DNA from: Rugalucina vietnamica
Taxonomy: Eukaryota; Mollusca; Bivalvia; Lucinida; Lucinidae
Direction of reading: 5' to 3'
DNA: 64,000 nt
NCBI GenBank assembly: GCA_964017185.1
Contig: OZ024884.1
Span: 19,252,048-19,316,047, forward strand
The notes under the pieces were generated by a model that saw nothing but the letters and a program-made list of their open reading frames with translations, ran no database searches and had not been told where the DNA came from. Shown here piece after piece: positions 51,274 to 62,814 of this stretch. The number at the start of each line of letters is the position of its first letter. Positions within the stretch are counted from its first letter, which is position 1. Position numbers and translations under genes: made by a program.

Positions 51274-51801
51274 ATTTCTAAAAGAGCGTGAGCGTATTTC
51301 CGCATTTTCTACCGAAAATGATGATACAACGGCTATGATAGACAGTCATCAGTCAATTTGCAGATCAATTCATTAAACCAATATCGGCAAGAGAATGGAA
51401 GATGGATCGAGCTAAAAAATAACAATCTTTAAATTTACGTCAAATGTAAATTAAAAAAAAAATCTACCATGATACCAATGCAATATAGACGGATCAGTGG
51501 TCCCGGGACTGACCCAGGTAGGCGATGAGCTATACAAGATGTTGGTACCACCTGGGCTGAACAGATTCCCCTACATTTTATCGATAACTGGGACATGTAT
51601 ATATAGCATTAGATAAAATGAGCGAGGAGCGGGTGGGGGGGGGGGGGGGGGGTTCTAAGTGGAAGCTTTATGGTAGTGTGACTAGTGTCCGGCATATTGT
51701 TTTTCCAAAAATACTTCTACCTCCGCTTAACTTAAGAAGCACAAGTTAACAAGTACAAGCCCTTAAACAATAAAAATAAAACTGAGAAACATTCTCATAA
51801 A
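51274..51801. other. Non-genic stretch
   Basis: It includes a SINE-like body at about 51495-51605 (TAACTGGGACATGTA) and a run of about 16 G at 51637-51652. Confidence 0.5.
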
Positions 51802-52045
51802 TGAGCCGCATCGCGCATCGTGAGAAAACCGGATTTTTGCCTAGGCGAAAACAAAGGCGCAGATCAGCTTCGCGGTAACCGCGAAGCTGATCAGCGCCTT
51901 TGTTTTCGCTACACGGATAGTACAATTTCTCTTCTACTTAAATCCGAAATTTCAAGCTTCTAGCTCTTTTCTGAGCTTGTACAGGCCGGTTTGTGTCAGA
52001 CCTGGTCGGAAACCCCGAAGACCGGTTTTCTCACGATGCGGCTCA
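51802..52045 (+). mobile_element. Family A MITE, copy 11 (GACCGG subfamily)
   Basis: Ends are TGAGCCGCATCG...GTGAGAAAACCGG and CCGGTTTTCTCACGATGCGG. GCATCG is duplicated at the left end. The palindrome is perfect. Confidence 0.85.
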
Positions 52046-53221
52046 AATGATAAGAAAACTGCGAAAAGAAGAAACAAAATACATGTATCGGCAAACTTTA
52101 TTTTAGTGCCAACTTAATTGCCGAGTTCTCAAAATTAAGATGTTTAACATCTATATTTACACGGTAAGCTTGTAAGCTTCAAGCGATGCATTTTGTTGCC
52201 AATTTATTTCGATTTTATGTCAATTTCATGGCGACAGACAGCGGTAAGGTATGAAGAAGAACATAACTAGACATAGCAAAAAATTGTGTCATTGAAACAG
52301 TATGTTAGAGCACCTATGCGATATGTTGTAGTTAACTGCGCATCCATCCAGTAGGCATAATTTTCTTTACCGATCGTTCCAGGACGGATCTGCTATGATT
52401 TATCATTGCTCTGCCTGCCTCTCTGATTTGCGTGTCATCTTTATATTTGGCTGTTGCTAGCAGGATGGCTACCTCGCTATAAAAGTGGGGTTCAAGGGGG
52501 TATACATTGCACGGACATGTTTTCCTGATGATGGTAGCCTTGTAAAATCGAATGTCTGTTTGCCAGTTGGTTTGATTATAAGTGTGGAGGGGGTGTTGAC
52601 AAAAAGTTTTGACATATTGTTTTGATATGTACGTGTGCGTTCGACAATATGTATTACATTGCAGTTTCATTAGATATTTATCGTAAATCAGTCAAATGCC
52701 AGTATAAAATTGACAGACGTATACCATGTCCTTGCATGCCCTTTTCCAAGACATAAAAATCATGAACATAAAACAACCACGACACCGGGCGACCACAAGG
52801 ACAACACTGCAACCTAAAATATTGTCTTGCTACATTTATCAAAATCGCAGAATTTTGTAAAACATAGGTGTTAATTTTCTGAACATCATGAAAGACATGG
52901 TTGTTATATGAAAGTATTTTGTTAATGAATGTTATGTGGAGGAAGAAGTTGTTCGGAGTGACCACAACAGCACTGAAAAGCCATTCCTCTCTCATGCTTT
53001 CTCATATGAAACATAACTGATCTTTTCAAACTCCATTGTTACAGAGTTGACCTTTTCATTTCGTAATCAAGTGGAAGAACTGATGTCTGGATTTCCAGTT
53101 GGTCACAGAAACCATGTATTCGTAACTAATATCTTATGCTGTCATAGTTTGTTGCAAGCCCTACTGCACATCGCCCATATAACAAAACACGAGCTAAGCA
53201 ATAAATATGTATGATTTAATA
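52046..53221. other. Non-genic stretch with a family B end
   Basis: 52479-52532 is a lone family B right end (AAAAGTGGGGTTCAAGGGGG ... GACATGTTTTCCTGATG). CCGATCGTTCCAGGACGG near 52370 resembles GACCGTTCCAAGACGG at 63047, perhaps another dispersed repeat. Confidence 0.45.
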
Positions 53222-53405
53222 CGCGGGGGCGGAGGTATAGTGGTTGGTGCGTCGAATTCAGGAAACTCTAATGGTCAGCTGCTTTGTGTCATTGAGCAAG
53301 ACACGTGACCTCCCCACAATACAGGTTAATTTTCTATGAAGCGGTGGCTCCGTCCCGGCATGACTGAAAAATGAGTGGAGCGTTAAACCAAGATAAACAA
53401 ACAAA
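53222..53405 (+). mobile_element. SINE
   Basis: GCGGAGGTATAGTGGTTGGT head, TGTGTCATTGAGCAAGACAC, GTCCCGGCATGACTGAAAAA and a CAAACAAATCAAAC tail. Confidence 0.7.
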
Positions 53406-53454
53406 TCAAACAAAACAGGCGTGGAAGAATAGAGCTTGATGAATATAATATTTT

Positions 53455-53692
53455 TAGAGCCGCATCGTGAGAAAACCGGATTTTTGCCTAGGCGAAAACA
53501 AAGGCGCAGATCAGCTTCGCGGTAACCGCGAAGCTGATCAGCGCCTTTGTTTTCGCTTCTCGGATAGTGCAATTCCTCCTCTACTTAAATCCAAAATTTC
53601 AAGCTTCTAGCTCTTTTCTGAGATTGTACCGGCCGGTTTGTGTCGAACCTGGTCGGAAACCCCGAAGACCGGTTTTCTCGCGTCGCGGCTCA
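53455..53692 (+). mobile_element. Family A MITE, copy 12 (GACCGG subfamily)
   Basis: Close sister of copy 11, with ends GAGCCGCATCGTGAGAAAAC and GTTTTCTCGCGTCGCGGCTC. The palindrome is perfect. Confidence 0.85.
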
Positions 53693-56148
53693 ATTTATAA
53701 AATGAACAAGAAACTGAAGCTCACCTTTCTACCTAATCTAATATTATGCTGATCAACTTTTGCTCTAATGTCTTTTCCTCTCCGTTTTCCAGCTCTTAAA
53801 AATCTTCTGGAAAATTTTAGTCCGAATTTCACATTATCACCACATCCTCCCCATAACCACGCCTCTTTATTTTTCAGCGTCTTTGATTCGTCGCACGTAC
53901 ATCTGTCTATGTCACCACGACTACACGCACGTGCGAACGTGTGCACGAGACTCGCTGAGCTTATTGCATATAGGAAAGACGTCTCCTTGAATCCTGCAAA
54001 AAAGAAAATAAAATTACTTCAGTTGATGTTAATCTGATGGAAAAAAATCTGTTCTTTTCCAAATGTAACATCATGATTTATTCTGGAAAAGGGCCATAAT
54101 GCGACCTGCCTTGAAATATTTTTTCCAGTGAATTCTTGACAGATTGTTACGTTAATTACTTATAGTTTTAATAGGATCAAATCAGAAATGTGTCAAATAA
54201 TTAATAATTAAGAACCAGATATTAGACTAATTTCTTGTCAAATTTCAAATTCGGTGGGCATCCACAAAATCTTATAGCCGAAACTTTGCAAAATTTGGTG
54301 CTGATACATGTGTAAAAATCTCTCCGAGATTTCAACCGATATAGTACGGCGCCGGAGGTGACTGGAAATGCCGGCACAACTTCATTAACGGAGCCAATGG
54401 CTCCGACTGTGCGGTTTCCTCACCGTGCAAACCTGCTGATTATTGCACATAATATAATAATTATGATTTGACATGGGGAATCCGTTTGTTCTGTTTATTC
54501 AGGATCATACAGATTTGTTCATAATCATGTTTAATTACGTAAGGTTTAGATCTATTTTCAGATTAATTTGAACATGGCTCTCATAAATGAGCCGTGTGGC
54601 GAAGAACGTATATCATTAGGACTTCAGTCTGATCTTAACAAGCCAATTTTTCACAATTATATAGAAACAGACCTAAAAAGATAAAATAATTAAGGTTAAA
54701 ATTTCAGATTTGATTATTTTGTAGAATTTGTAAATGGAAATAATTCACTGATATATTATGCACATCTACGCTTTCGAATATACATAAGAGGCCTTGTTAA
54801 ATTTTCGTGGATAGGTAGGTACTTTTCGGACCTCAAGGTGCTAGCCACCAACAGCGTTCTTGGCGGGATTCAGTTTGATTAGCTCATTATTTTGTACTTT
54901 GCATTAATGAGAAGAATCGCATTATGTCCATTTAAGGGCCGAACAATTGTTCCGAGCAGACTAATTCTATAGCTCAAGTGACAGGGAAAATATGTCCTTA
55001 AATGCATGTTTTTGGCAAGGTCACGCCCTCGCGTGGACACATGAAATGAATACCGTTTGTCAGGGGAACAATGCTTTCTTTCACGTCCGAGTGGTGACAT
55101 GGTGCTTTCTTTCACGTCCGCTTTGAGCTGATCAATTTGGTACGTGTTGCTAATAGTGATGTATCATTCGCAGCAAGTCAAGCATCACATGCTTTAAAGT
55201 GATGCAGATTGTTAGAAAAATGTTGCGACGTCTTTAATATGGGCAATTTAATGGTCCAGAAGAAAGAAAGGGTGTGAATTTGTGGGTGTAAACGAGAAAT
55301 TTAAACAATTTCCTTTTTAACACCAAACACGATTACTTTTGCAAGAAAACATTTGATACTGATTGACGTTGAAACTTCAAATTACATTCCCTATGTGGAT
55401 CCATTGACTAATGCTTAAAATTGTCACTTTATGGCGGAAATTTACGAGACAAGTTTCATTAAAACTTTTGTGACCGCGGGTATAAATTAACATTTTTCGA
55501 CAGCATTAAATGTTTGGACAGATACCCCGACCGCCGGATTAAGATGGAAACCGGTTATTACAGAAAAAGATGTAGCAATTTTCTGGTTTTACATCAAAGA
55601 ATGAAAGATGTCTCATAGTGAAAGAAATGCGCGTGGGTGTAAGCATTTAATTTACGCCAGTCATCAAATTGCATACGGGTACTGTGTGGCTTAGTTTGTC
55701 CTCTGTAGCTGACGTACGGATCATGTTTATTTCAAGAAACGAATCAAAGCCTAAATGTGTCGATTTACCAGTTGTGTTCAAACTGCAAGAGTCATGAATA
55801 TGCATGCTGGGATATTGTAATGATGAAGCCCAATATTTTTGCCAGATCATGGAAACAAATGACAGGTCGGTCGATATTCTGAATGAAAAGTAAGAATAGA
55901 AGGACCAGAAATTTATATTACTGCATTTAAAAAATCCCAACCCAGACACCAGGCGGGAAAGAAATGGCAATACAAAACATCACTAAAATCTTAACACCAC
56001 GCACGAATACAATACTGACTAGCTCTTTCCCAGTGAGGTAGACATCTGGCTAGGGTCAACCTAAAACAAACATGACGTACAGAGGAACAAACATAAAGTG
56101 AAATCGCAGCAGAAGCGCCTTGAAGCCAACATTGGTCATTTCTATTAA
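53693..56148. other. Non-genic stretch
   Basis: No Wnt exon, RNA gene or strong element was identified. Near 54395-54412 there is a small palindrome GGAGCCAATGGCTCC. TTTCACGTCCG occurs twice near 55080 and 55110. A dispersed repeat copy is at 55930-56055. Confidence 0.35.
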
Positions 56149-56384
56149 TGAGCCGCCTCGTGGGAAAACCAACAATGTGGTTTCCGAACAGGTCCGACAC
56201 AAACCGGGCTGTACAGTCACAGAAAATAGCTAGAAGCCTGAAATTTCTGATTTAAATAGAAGAGGAATTGTATTATCCGAGTAGCGAAAACAAAGGCGCT
56301 GATCAGCTTCGCGGTTACCGCGAAGCTGATCTGCGTCTTTGTTTTCGCCTATGCAGATTGTTGGTTTTCCCATGTGGCGGCTCA
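56149..56384 (-). mobile_element. Family A MITE, copy 13
   Basis: Near-consensus reverse copy with a perfect palindrome at about 56308-56326. Confidence 0.87.
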
Positions 56385-56546
56385 TTTTTCGGTTATATCG
56401 GCCGCGAATAATACGGCTAACGTATTCGCTTAAATGCAATCGGGGGGGGTTGCGGGTTCGATACCTGGCTGGTACATGCCCGTCGTAGTGACAAATGATC
56501 ATCCTGACGTAATAAAGGAAACCGCCCATAGCCTAGGGTGTAACAT

Positions 56547-56583
<37 letters not shown>
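56547..56583. repeat. Poly-T tract
   Basis: About 37 uninterrupted T. Confidence 0.95.
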
Positions 56584-56586
<3 letters not shown>

Positions 56587-56780
56587 ATTTATGGATTAAA
56601 ATCATTCGGTAAATTTTCAGAATCAGTTTTGAATTATTGAACCACATTATGGAATACTATAACCTATTTTCCAAGAATTATTTACAAACATTTCCGATGG
56701 TTTCTCAGACACCACTGTTTACGTACATATCTGTCATAGGAATTACACCGCCATATCTCTTATCTCAGCTCACACGTATT

Positions 56781-57010
56781 TGATCCGCGTCAAAAGAAAA
56801 CCAACAATGTGGTTTCCGAACAGGCCCGACACAAACCGAGCTGTATAAGCGCAGAAGGTGGCTAGAGGCTGGAAATTTTGAATTTAGGAAGAAGAGGATT
56901 TGTATTATGTGTGTAGCGAAAACAAAGGCGCTGATCAGCTTCGCAGTTACTGCCAAGCTGATCTGCGCCTTTGTTTTCGCATATGCTAAATGCTTGTTTT
57001 CTACGGCTCA
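56781..57010 (-). mobile_element. Family A MITE, copy 14 (diverged)
   Basis: Ends TGATCCGCGTCAAAAG and TTTTCTACGGCTCA. The palindrome is changed on both arms to CGCAGTTACTGCC. Confidence 0.75.
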
Positions 57011-57571
57011 TTTTATTTACGAGAACCGAAGACTTCTGAGTAAAATGTGTATATAAATTCAAGCCAACCTCGACCAAACAAACTGAAGAATATTTTCTAA
57101 AAAGTTTGGTCAGCATCTAGCCTTGCCCAAGGCTTAGAAATAAAGAAAAACGCCTTTCGTAATTTTCATTTTTTTAATCTCTGCGGCTAGTCTAGACTAT
57201 AGATGGGGCTCGATTTCTAAGCCTTGTAAAATCCGAAATCAGCAGCCTCAGAAATCGTAGGGCACATTTATCAATGTCAGAATCTTAACAGCAAAGTGCT
57301 TAGTGGTATTCAAAGGTTTATGACCCTGTATTTAGACAGATATTCAACACCATCTTGCACCTCCTGAATATTCCACAAGAAGGATTGTAAAGTGAGTTTG
57401 ACCTTTGTCATTATGCAACTTATAAAGGTGCCAGCAATTTGTAGAACATTGGAAAAGCAGTGCATTCAGGAATTTTTTTATGGTTTATTGATTTAGGCAA
57501 ACAAATAAGACGAATATACATAATACAGAGTTATGCTTTATTATGCTGCTGATCAGTGAGGGTGTACTCTG
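57011..57571. other. Non-genic stretch
   Basis: I see nothing recognisable. Confidence 0.3.
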
Positions 57572-57614
57572 ACTGTCTGTCTGTCTGTCTGTCTGTCTCT
57601 CTGTCTGTCTGTCA

Positions 57615-57649
<35 letters not shown>

Positions 57650-57665
57650 GCCTGCCTGCCTGCTT
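57572..57665 (+). repeat. CTGT microsatellite
   Basis: CTGT repeats with minor interruptions (CTCT, ATCTGT), grading into CTGC near 57650. Confidence 0.95.
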
Positions 57666-57974
57666 GCATGTCTGTCAGTCAGTAACTCAGTTTCTAGGCA
57701 ATTACCAATATTTAGTGCATATTTCTTTTAAAAACTGATCATCATAAAGCTGTTTTCAGGGCCAAACCAATGCAGCATTTTGCATTTGCTTACTGTGATA
57801 TAGCTGTTATATGCATAATAAGTTACAATGTCTAAAAAGTTTTGGCCCCTGCCCTTTAGGCCCCAATGAAATGGATGGGCTGCTTGTGCCTCCAGGTGAA
57901 GCTTCCACACTACAATATTGGTTAACCGCTCAGGTCTGAGCCCGCCCAGGTCTGAGCCTACCCAAGAAAACATA

Positions 57975-58203
57975 TGAGCCGCCGCGTGAGAAAACCAACA
58001 ATTTGCATAGGCGAAAACAAAGACGCAGATCAGCTTCGCATTAGCCGCGAAGCTGATCAGCGCCTTTGTTTTCGTGTAGTTCAATGTCTCTTCTTCTTCA
58101 ATCCGACATTTCAAGCTTCTAGCCTGCTTCTGTGACTATACAGGTCGGTTTGTGTCGGACCTGTTCGGAAACCACATTGTTGGTTTTCCCACGAGGTGGC
58201 TCA
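57975..58203 (+). mobile_element. Family A MITE, copy 15
   Basis: Ends TGAGCCGCCGCGTGAG and CACGAGGTGGCTCA. The palindrome is disrupted on the left arm (TTCGCATTAGCCGCGAA), and a few bases are missing after TTTTCGTG. Confidence 0.82.
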
Positions 58204-58579
58204 TATAAGCCTTATTGGCTTAGTTTGGTGGTTATATTTGAAGCACTTTTTGGATGTCATGACGTCCAATTTTAGGTACAAGCCCAACAAAATAGGGGCA
58301 AGGTTCCGACATGACCATTGCTGTTGACTGGTACGCTAAACCACAACTCAAACAAACAAACAAATAAAAAGGTCTGGTATAACAATTCAAATGGCTGTAT
58401 TAACACGAGGACCATATGTAAGACTGGCATTAATGCTAAATAATAATGGTGTTGAATAAAGATATTATCATTAATAATCTATATTATAATTATTGGTGTT
58501 GTTGCTGTTCTCTGACAATAATTAAATTCAAAATTGCAACCGATATCAGTGTATGTAAAAAGTGCAAAGTATTTAGTAA

Positions 58580-58583
<4 letters not shown>

Positions 58584-58627
<44 letters not shown>
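58584..58627. repeat. Poly-A tract
   Basis: About 44 A in a row. Confidence 0.95.
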
Positions 58628-58632
<5 letters not shown>

Positions 58633-60027
58633 TTCATTGTTTCATGAGGCCAGATTGGTTTCTGAATGCTCAATTCATTTCATCATAGAAACTTTCAAGG
58701 CTGTAAAACTATCAACCTACTGAAATATAAAATAAACACTGGTGCTAATCTCAATCAAGGAATTAGAGATGGTCAATTTGATAGCCATTTACTGTGGTAG
58801 TCTGTAAAACCTGGGCTGGGCTCATTGGTCTGGGCTCTGGGCTAGGCTCAAAATTGGGCTATACTCAAAATATTGGGCTGGGCTCATAAGGTTATTTCAG
58901 GAGAAAGGTCATAACCTGGCCCACCATGTACCCTAAGACTGAGTGATCTGGTCCAGATTCCTAATAAGTGTCAGATCAATTCCCTTGAGGATATTGATAA
59001 TATTCAATGCAGGTCATTATTTACTCCAGAAATCCATCCAAAGCCTTTAATATTTTGATTTGTATTTTCTAAAAAAATTGGGATCATTTTGAATGTTACA
59101 CAGTTTGCAGAAGTTGTATGATTATTTTATCAGTGGGCGTTGAAACAGACATAAATTTATGTGATATAGAATAATATGCAACAAAGAAATGGTATTCAGA
59201 GGAGCATTCCATTCAGCTTTCTACTGCATCCGAAAGTGGCTATTTGCACTCAGTGTAGTCAATCAAATAGCTTAGTCTCTTTATATTTTTTGCTTTTTAA
59301 ACACACATGTGTAAATTATACATAGGAAACCGAAAGGCAAATTAAAACAATTTTCCTAATTTTGAATTAGGTCATTAGACTGCAAAGGCACTGCTGTTTT
59401 GTCACAGTATGGCTCAGTGCGGCTTTTGCTTATCACATGTATTTTGTATGTTTGTCATGTATGTATAATTGCTCTCTTATGCCCAGGTCACACTAGAGCT
59501 TACTGTCGCTGCGGACGCTACGGATAGGGCTTCCGTATTTGTTCGTCCTGTCCGTAACGATTCGTATCATATCCATAAAAGTCCGTATCTGTACGTGCAT
59601 TATTTACAGGGCACGGAAGATCCGCAGCCAAGCTTTGATAATTGTCAAAAATCAGGCACGGATGAAAAACCCGTAATTGTCCCTATCTAATCGGTATCAA
59701 AAACCGTATCTATTCCGTAACTAAACGTATCTTGTCGTAAGCATTTCTTGCGGATCGATACTGTTTCCTTTTTGCTATTTTGTTCGGTTACTCTCTTTGT
59801 CAGCGTACAGTTATGTGATGAAAAGTATACCGCTGACTCACCGAATCGCCCGTGCGTCCAGTGCTCACAAAGATGCACGTGCTTTCAATGCATTCCTTTG
59901 GCTAGAATGAAACATATGGATTTCTCAGAAGGAGATTTTGCATTGCTTTTACCAGCTGAGAAGCAGGATGCAATATCAAAGAAAAATTGGAGAACCAACG
60001 AACAAGCAAATTTCCACACACATGTTA

Positions 60028-60645
60028 AAGAGCAGTCACACAGTAGCGTATAACCAAAACGCGCGCCGGGCGTATGAAAAATCTCAACACGCTGAAGACT
60101 TTGGACGTATAAAAATTAATTTGTTCCTTTAACTCGCTTTAGCAGTCACGCATTAGCGCGCAACTGGTGCGAGTGCCGGACGTATTAAAAATCTCAAAGT
60201 TTTGGAGTACGGTTGTGATACGTCCCAGACACGCTAAGCACGCGCTTGAAGCAACTTCTAATAAAATCGGAACGCGCATGGAACGTACACTGGCGTGCTT
60301 CAAACGCGCTCCAAACGCGTTCAGAGCGTATTCAACGCGCCCATAGCGCGTGGAACTTATTCGGGACGTATAAGTCACACGCCCGGGACACGCCCGGGAC
60401 ACGCCGAGCTTTTAGAAAATTTTTAAGAATGTTTAAATTTTTTTTGAGCCCAAACGCGCGTGAAACGCGCTGAGACTTTTAGCGACGTACAGCGACGGGC
60501 GCCGGACGTACACCAAGCGTACCCAACGCGCTTGTAGCGAGTTTTGAACGTGTTTCCGACGTGCGTCTGGCATATGTGGAATTTTGCTATTTTTTCAACA
60601 CGCCCGGCGCGCGTTTCACTTATACGCTGATGTGTGACTGCTCTT
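60028..60645. mobile_element. Harbinger-like MITE, innermost nest
   Basis: 25-bp inverted ends AAGAGCAGTCACACAGTAGC (then GTATAA) and, inverse, AAGAGCAGTCACACATCAGC. TTA at 60025-60027 is repeated at 60646-60648, the target type of PIF/Harbinger elements. The interior is rich in ACGCGC motifs. A second, diverged copy of the left end starts near 60132 (TTAGCAGTCACGCATTAGC). No coding. Confidence 0.8.
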
Positions 60646-60689
60646 TTACTCAAATTATAGTATTATGAGAAGTTATTTCCGTTGTTTTA

Positions 60690-60985
60690 CGACTATCACT
60701 CGATTGATCAATCATTCGATCGATCCGTCAAGATCCAATCAATAAATCGATCCCAATCGATCAATCACTCGATAGATCGATCGAAAGAACGGTCACTCAA
60801 TCGATCTATCACCCGATCAGTCTTGATCGATCACTCAAACTTTCGATCAGTTAATCACTCGATCAATCAATTGATCTAGCATCGGTCAATCAGTCTATCG
60901 ATCGATCGAGAGATCTATCGCGATCGAGCAATCAATCGACCGATCAATCGGTCACTACAAGCAATTAATCAATCAATCAATCAAA
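60690..60985. repeat. Degenerate TCGATCAATCA minisatellite
   Basis: About 300 bp of TCGATCAATCA / TCGATCGATC variants directly follow the innermost MITE. They explain the Ser/Asp/Arg/His-rich open frame there, which is not a gene. Confidence 0.8.
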
Positions 60986-62187
60986 GCATATTATGTTCTA
61001 TAATTTCTTCACGTGCAGATACGGATGTTTCGTCCGTATCGAAATTTTGACTTTTTTCAAAATTTGGGCGCGGATTCTACGGACCTTGCGGATACAACAC
61101 GTGCAGCTATGGTCATATACGCATACGATGCGAATTGTTACGGATATAACGGATAGATACATTTGACTTGTCCGTAGCGTCCATCGCATCCGTATGTGCT
61201 AGTGTGACTGTACTTTGATAATAAACAGCGGTTACTTACATCCCATTGCAGCATCTTATACGCAAGAGAGCGTAACAAATGCGTATCTAAAGGTACATGT
61301 CCGTGTCTAAACGTAACGAATGGTATCGAAAGGTATGTAGACAAGTTACTTTCCGTATGTATCCGAATATATCCGTAACTATACCGTAAGAATCCGTATT
61401 TAAAGGTAATTATAATAACGTAAATTCATTAAGAACAGTTAGCCCCGCCCACTAATTCCTGCGGATTGCTACATTTAGTATCCGCAACTATCCGCAGCGT
61501 ACGTAATTGCTAGTGTGCCATCCACGTGTGGGCTGAGTGCAATAAAGTTATGTTTATGTTCATGTTCAGGCAATGATCATGAAATGGCGCAATCAAAAAG
61601 AATTTCCCACTCCAAAAATCGAGGTGGGAAAATTTTTAAAATTATCAATCAGGTACTTATACTAAGAAAACACATCGTGAGCTGAATGAGCAGCTCTTTT
61701 CCCAACAGGCGGCCACTATAAGCTAGTAATACCCAAAATACATCAGCTTTTATCTGCTGGTAGATATATATATCGGTTAAAACATGCTGTACAAAATTAC
61801 AGACAACATGCTGAAATTTTAGAAAAATATGACCAATCAAGTGTATACTTTTGTTTGTCTCTCAGTATATTTCCATTTTGATTTTGTGGCACCCACCCAT
61901 GCAGCTAACATATGCCCTGCCAAGATTTAGTTTCACTTATGTTAGACCTTTTCCTATGGGACATCTAATGAACAACATTAACAACTAAGCAAAGGCCATC
62001 AATTAGGTGAATGAGTTTTTCACCTTCATTAACCTTTTGCCTGAAATGACCCTCAATCGAACCTAGCCCATATTTGAGCCCAGCCCAAATTTGAGCCCAG
62101 CCCAGAACAAAATTGAGCAGAGCCCAGCCCAAAGTTGAGCCCAGACCAATGAGCCCAGCCCAGGTTTTACAGACTACCATTTACTGT

Positions 62188-62578
62188 CAACCATTTCTCA
62201 GAGGGATTTTGCTTTTTACTAGTCTGTAAAACTCAGCCAAGATTATTGAAGAAACATTCATTGATAGACTAGCTTAGAGACTCGAGAAATTTCAATATAG
62301 AGAAAATAATAAAAATGAAACAAATAATCATATGACATAAATATGTTTTACAGACTAGTAGCTAGTCTAGTCAGCATCTAATGTTTTTAGTTGGTCAAGG
62401 CTATTTCAAGGCATACGTTGCTGACTAATTCAATTCTCAGAAAGCTGTCCTTAAAATAATGTATCTCAATATGGGAGCGGAAGTAACTTGAACAAAAACT
62501 TGCGATATTGTACCATGATTGGACGCTCGGCAGCCTGAAATCTATTAGGTGGTCTTGAGTGACAGTAATGACATAATA
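62188..62578. other. Non-genic stretch
   Basis: CTAGTCTGTAAAAC occurs at 62220, and its inverse GTTTTACAGACTAG at 62347-62360. These are small echoes of the foldback element ends; otherwise nothing. Confidence 0.4.
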
Positions 62579-62814
62579 TGAGCCGCCTCGTGGGAAAACC
62601 AACAATGTGGTTTCCGAACAGGTCTGACACAAACAGACCAGTACAGTCACAGAAAAGAGCTAGAAGCTTGAAATTTCGGATTTAAGTAGAAGAGGATATG
62701 TACTATCCGAGTAGCGAAAACAAAGGCGCTGATCAGCTTCGCGGTTACCGCGAAGCTGATCTGCGTCTTCGTTTTCGCATATGCAGATTGTTTGTTTTCC
62801 CACGTGGCGGCTCA
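62579..62814 (-). mobile_element. Family A MITE, copy 16
   Basis: Near-consensus, with a perfect palindrome. ATA lies on the left border and TATA on the right. Confidence 0.87.

Larger units (their letters stand above)
59485..61525. mobile_element. Nested element(s) with CACACTAG ends and ATCCGTA subterminal motifs
   Basis: The left end GGTCACACTAGAGCTTAC faces two possible right ends, GCTAGTGTGACTG near 61198-61210 and GCTAGTGTGCC near 61505-61516. Both are preceded by inverted TCCGTAGCG / CGCAGCG matches. Many copies of TCCGTA and CCGTAT in both orientations fill the two flanks. The borders and number of elements are uncertain, and no target duplication was found. Confidence 0.55.
58796..62178. 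mobile_element. Foldback-like element with minisatellite inverted repeats
   Basis: The left end GGTAGTCTGTAAAACCTGGG is exactly mirrored at the right (CCCAGGTTTTACAGACTACC). The arms continue with short tandem units of the type GGGCTGGGCTC separated by AAAATT-like spacers, then ATTTCAGG..AAAGGT, for about 130 bp. ATTTACTGT at 58787-58795 repeats at 62179-62187, a 9-bp target duplication. Long tandem-repeat arms with 9-bp duplications recall foldback and some Mutator-like elements (known family traits). No transposase was recognised. Other elements are nested inside. Confidence 0.8.

Noticed and set aside
59469-60132. Several open frames in the nested element at the right end
   Set aside because: They arise from TCCGTA and ACGCGC motif repeats and cross element borders; there is no homologous domain.
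60682-60879. Ser/Asp/Arg/His-rich open frame
   Set aside because: It is the translation of a TCGATCAATCA minisatellite.
6296-62814. CRISPR-like interpretation of the repeated CTTCGCGGTWACCGCGAAG palindrome
   Set aside because: Copies are dispersed by kilobases inside larger elements with inverted ends, in a spliced eukaryotic genome.
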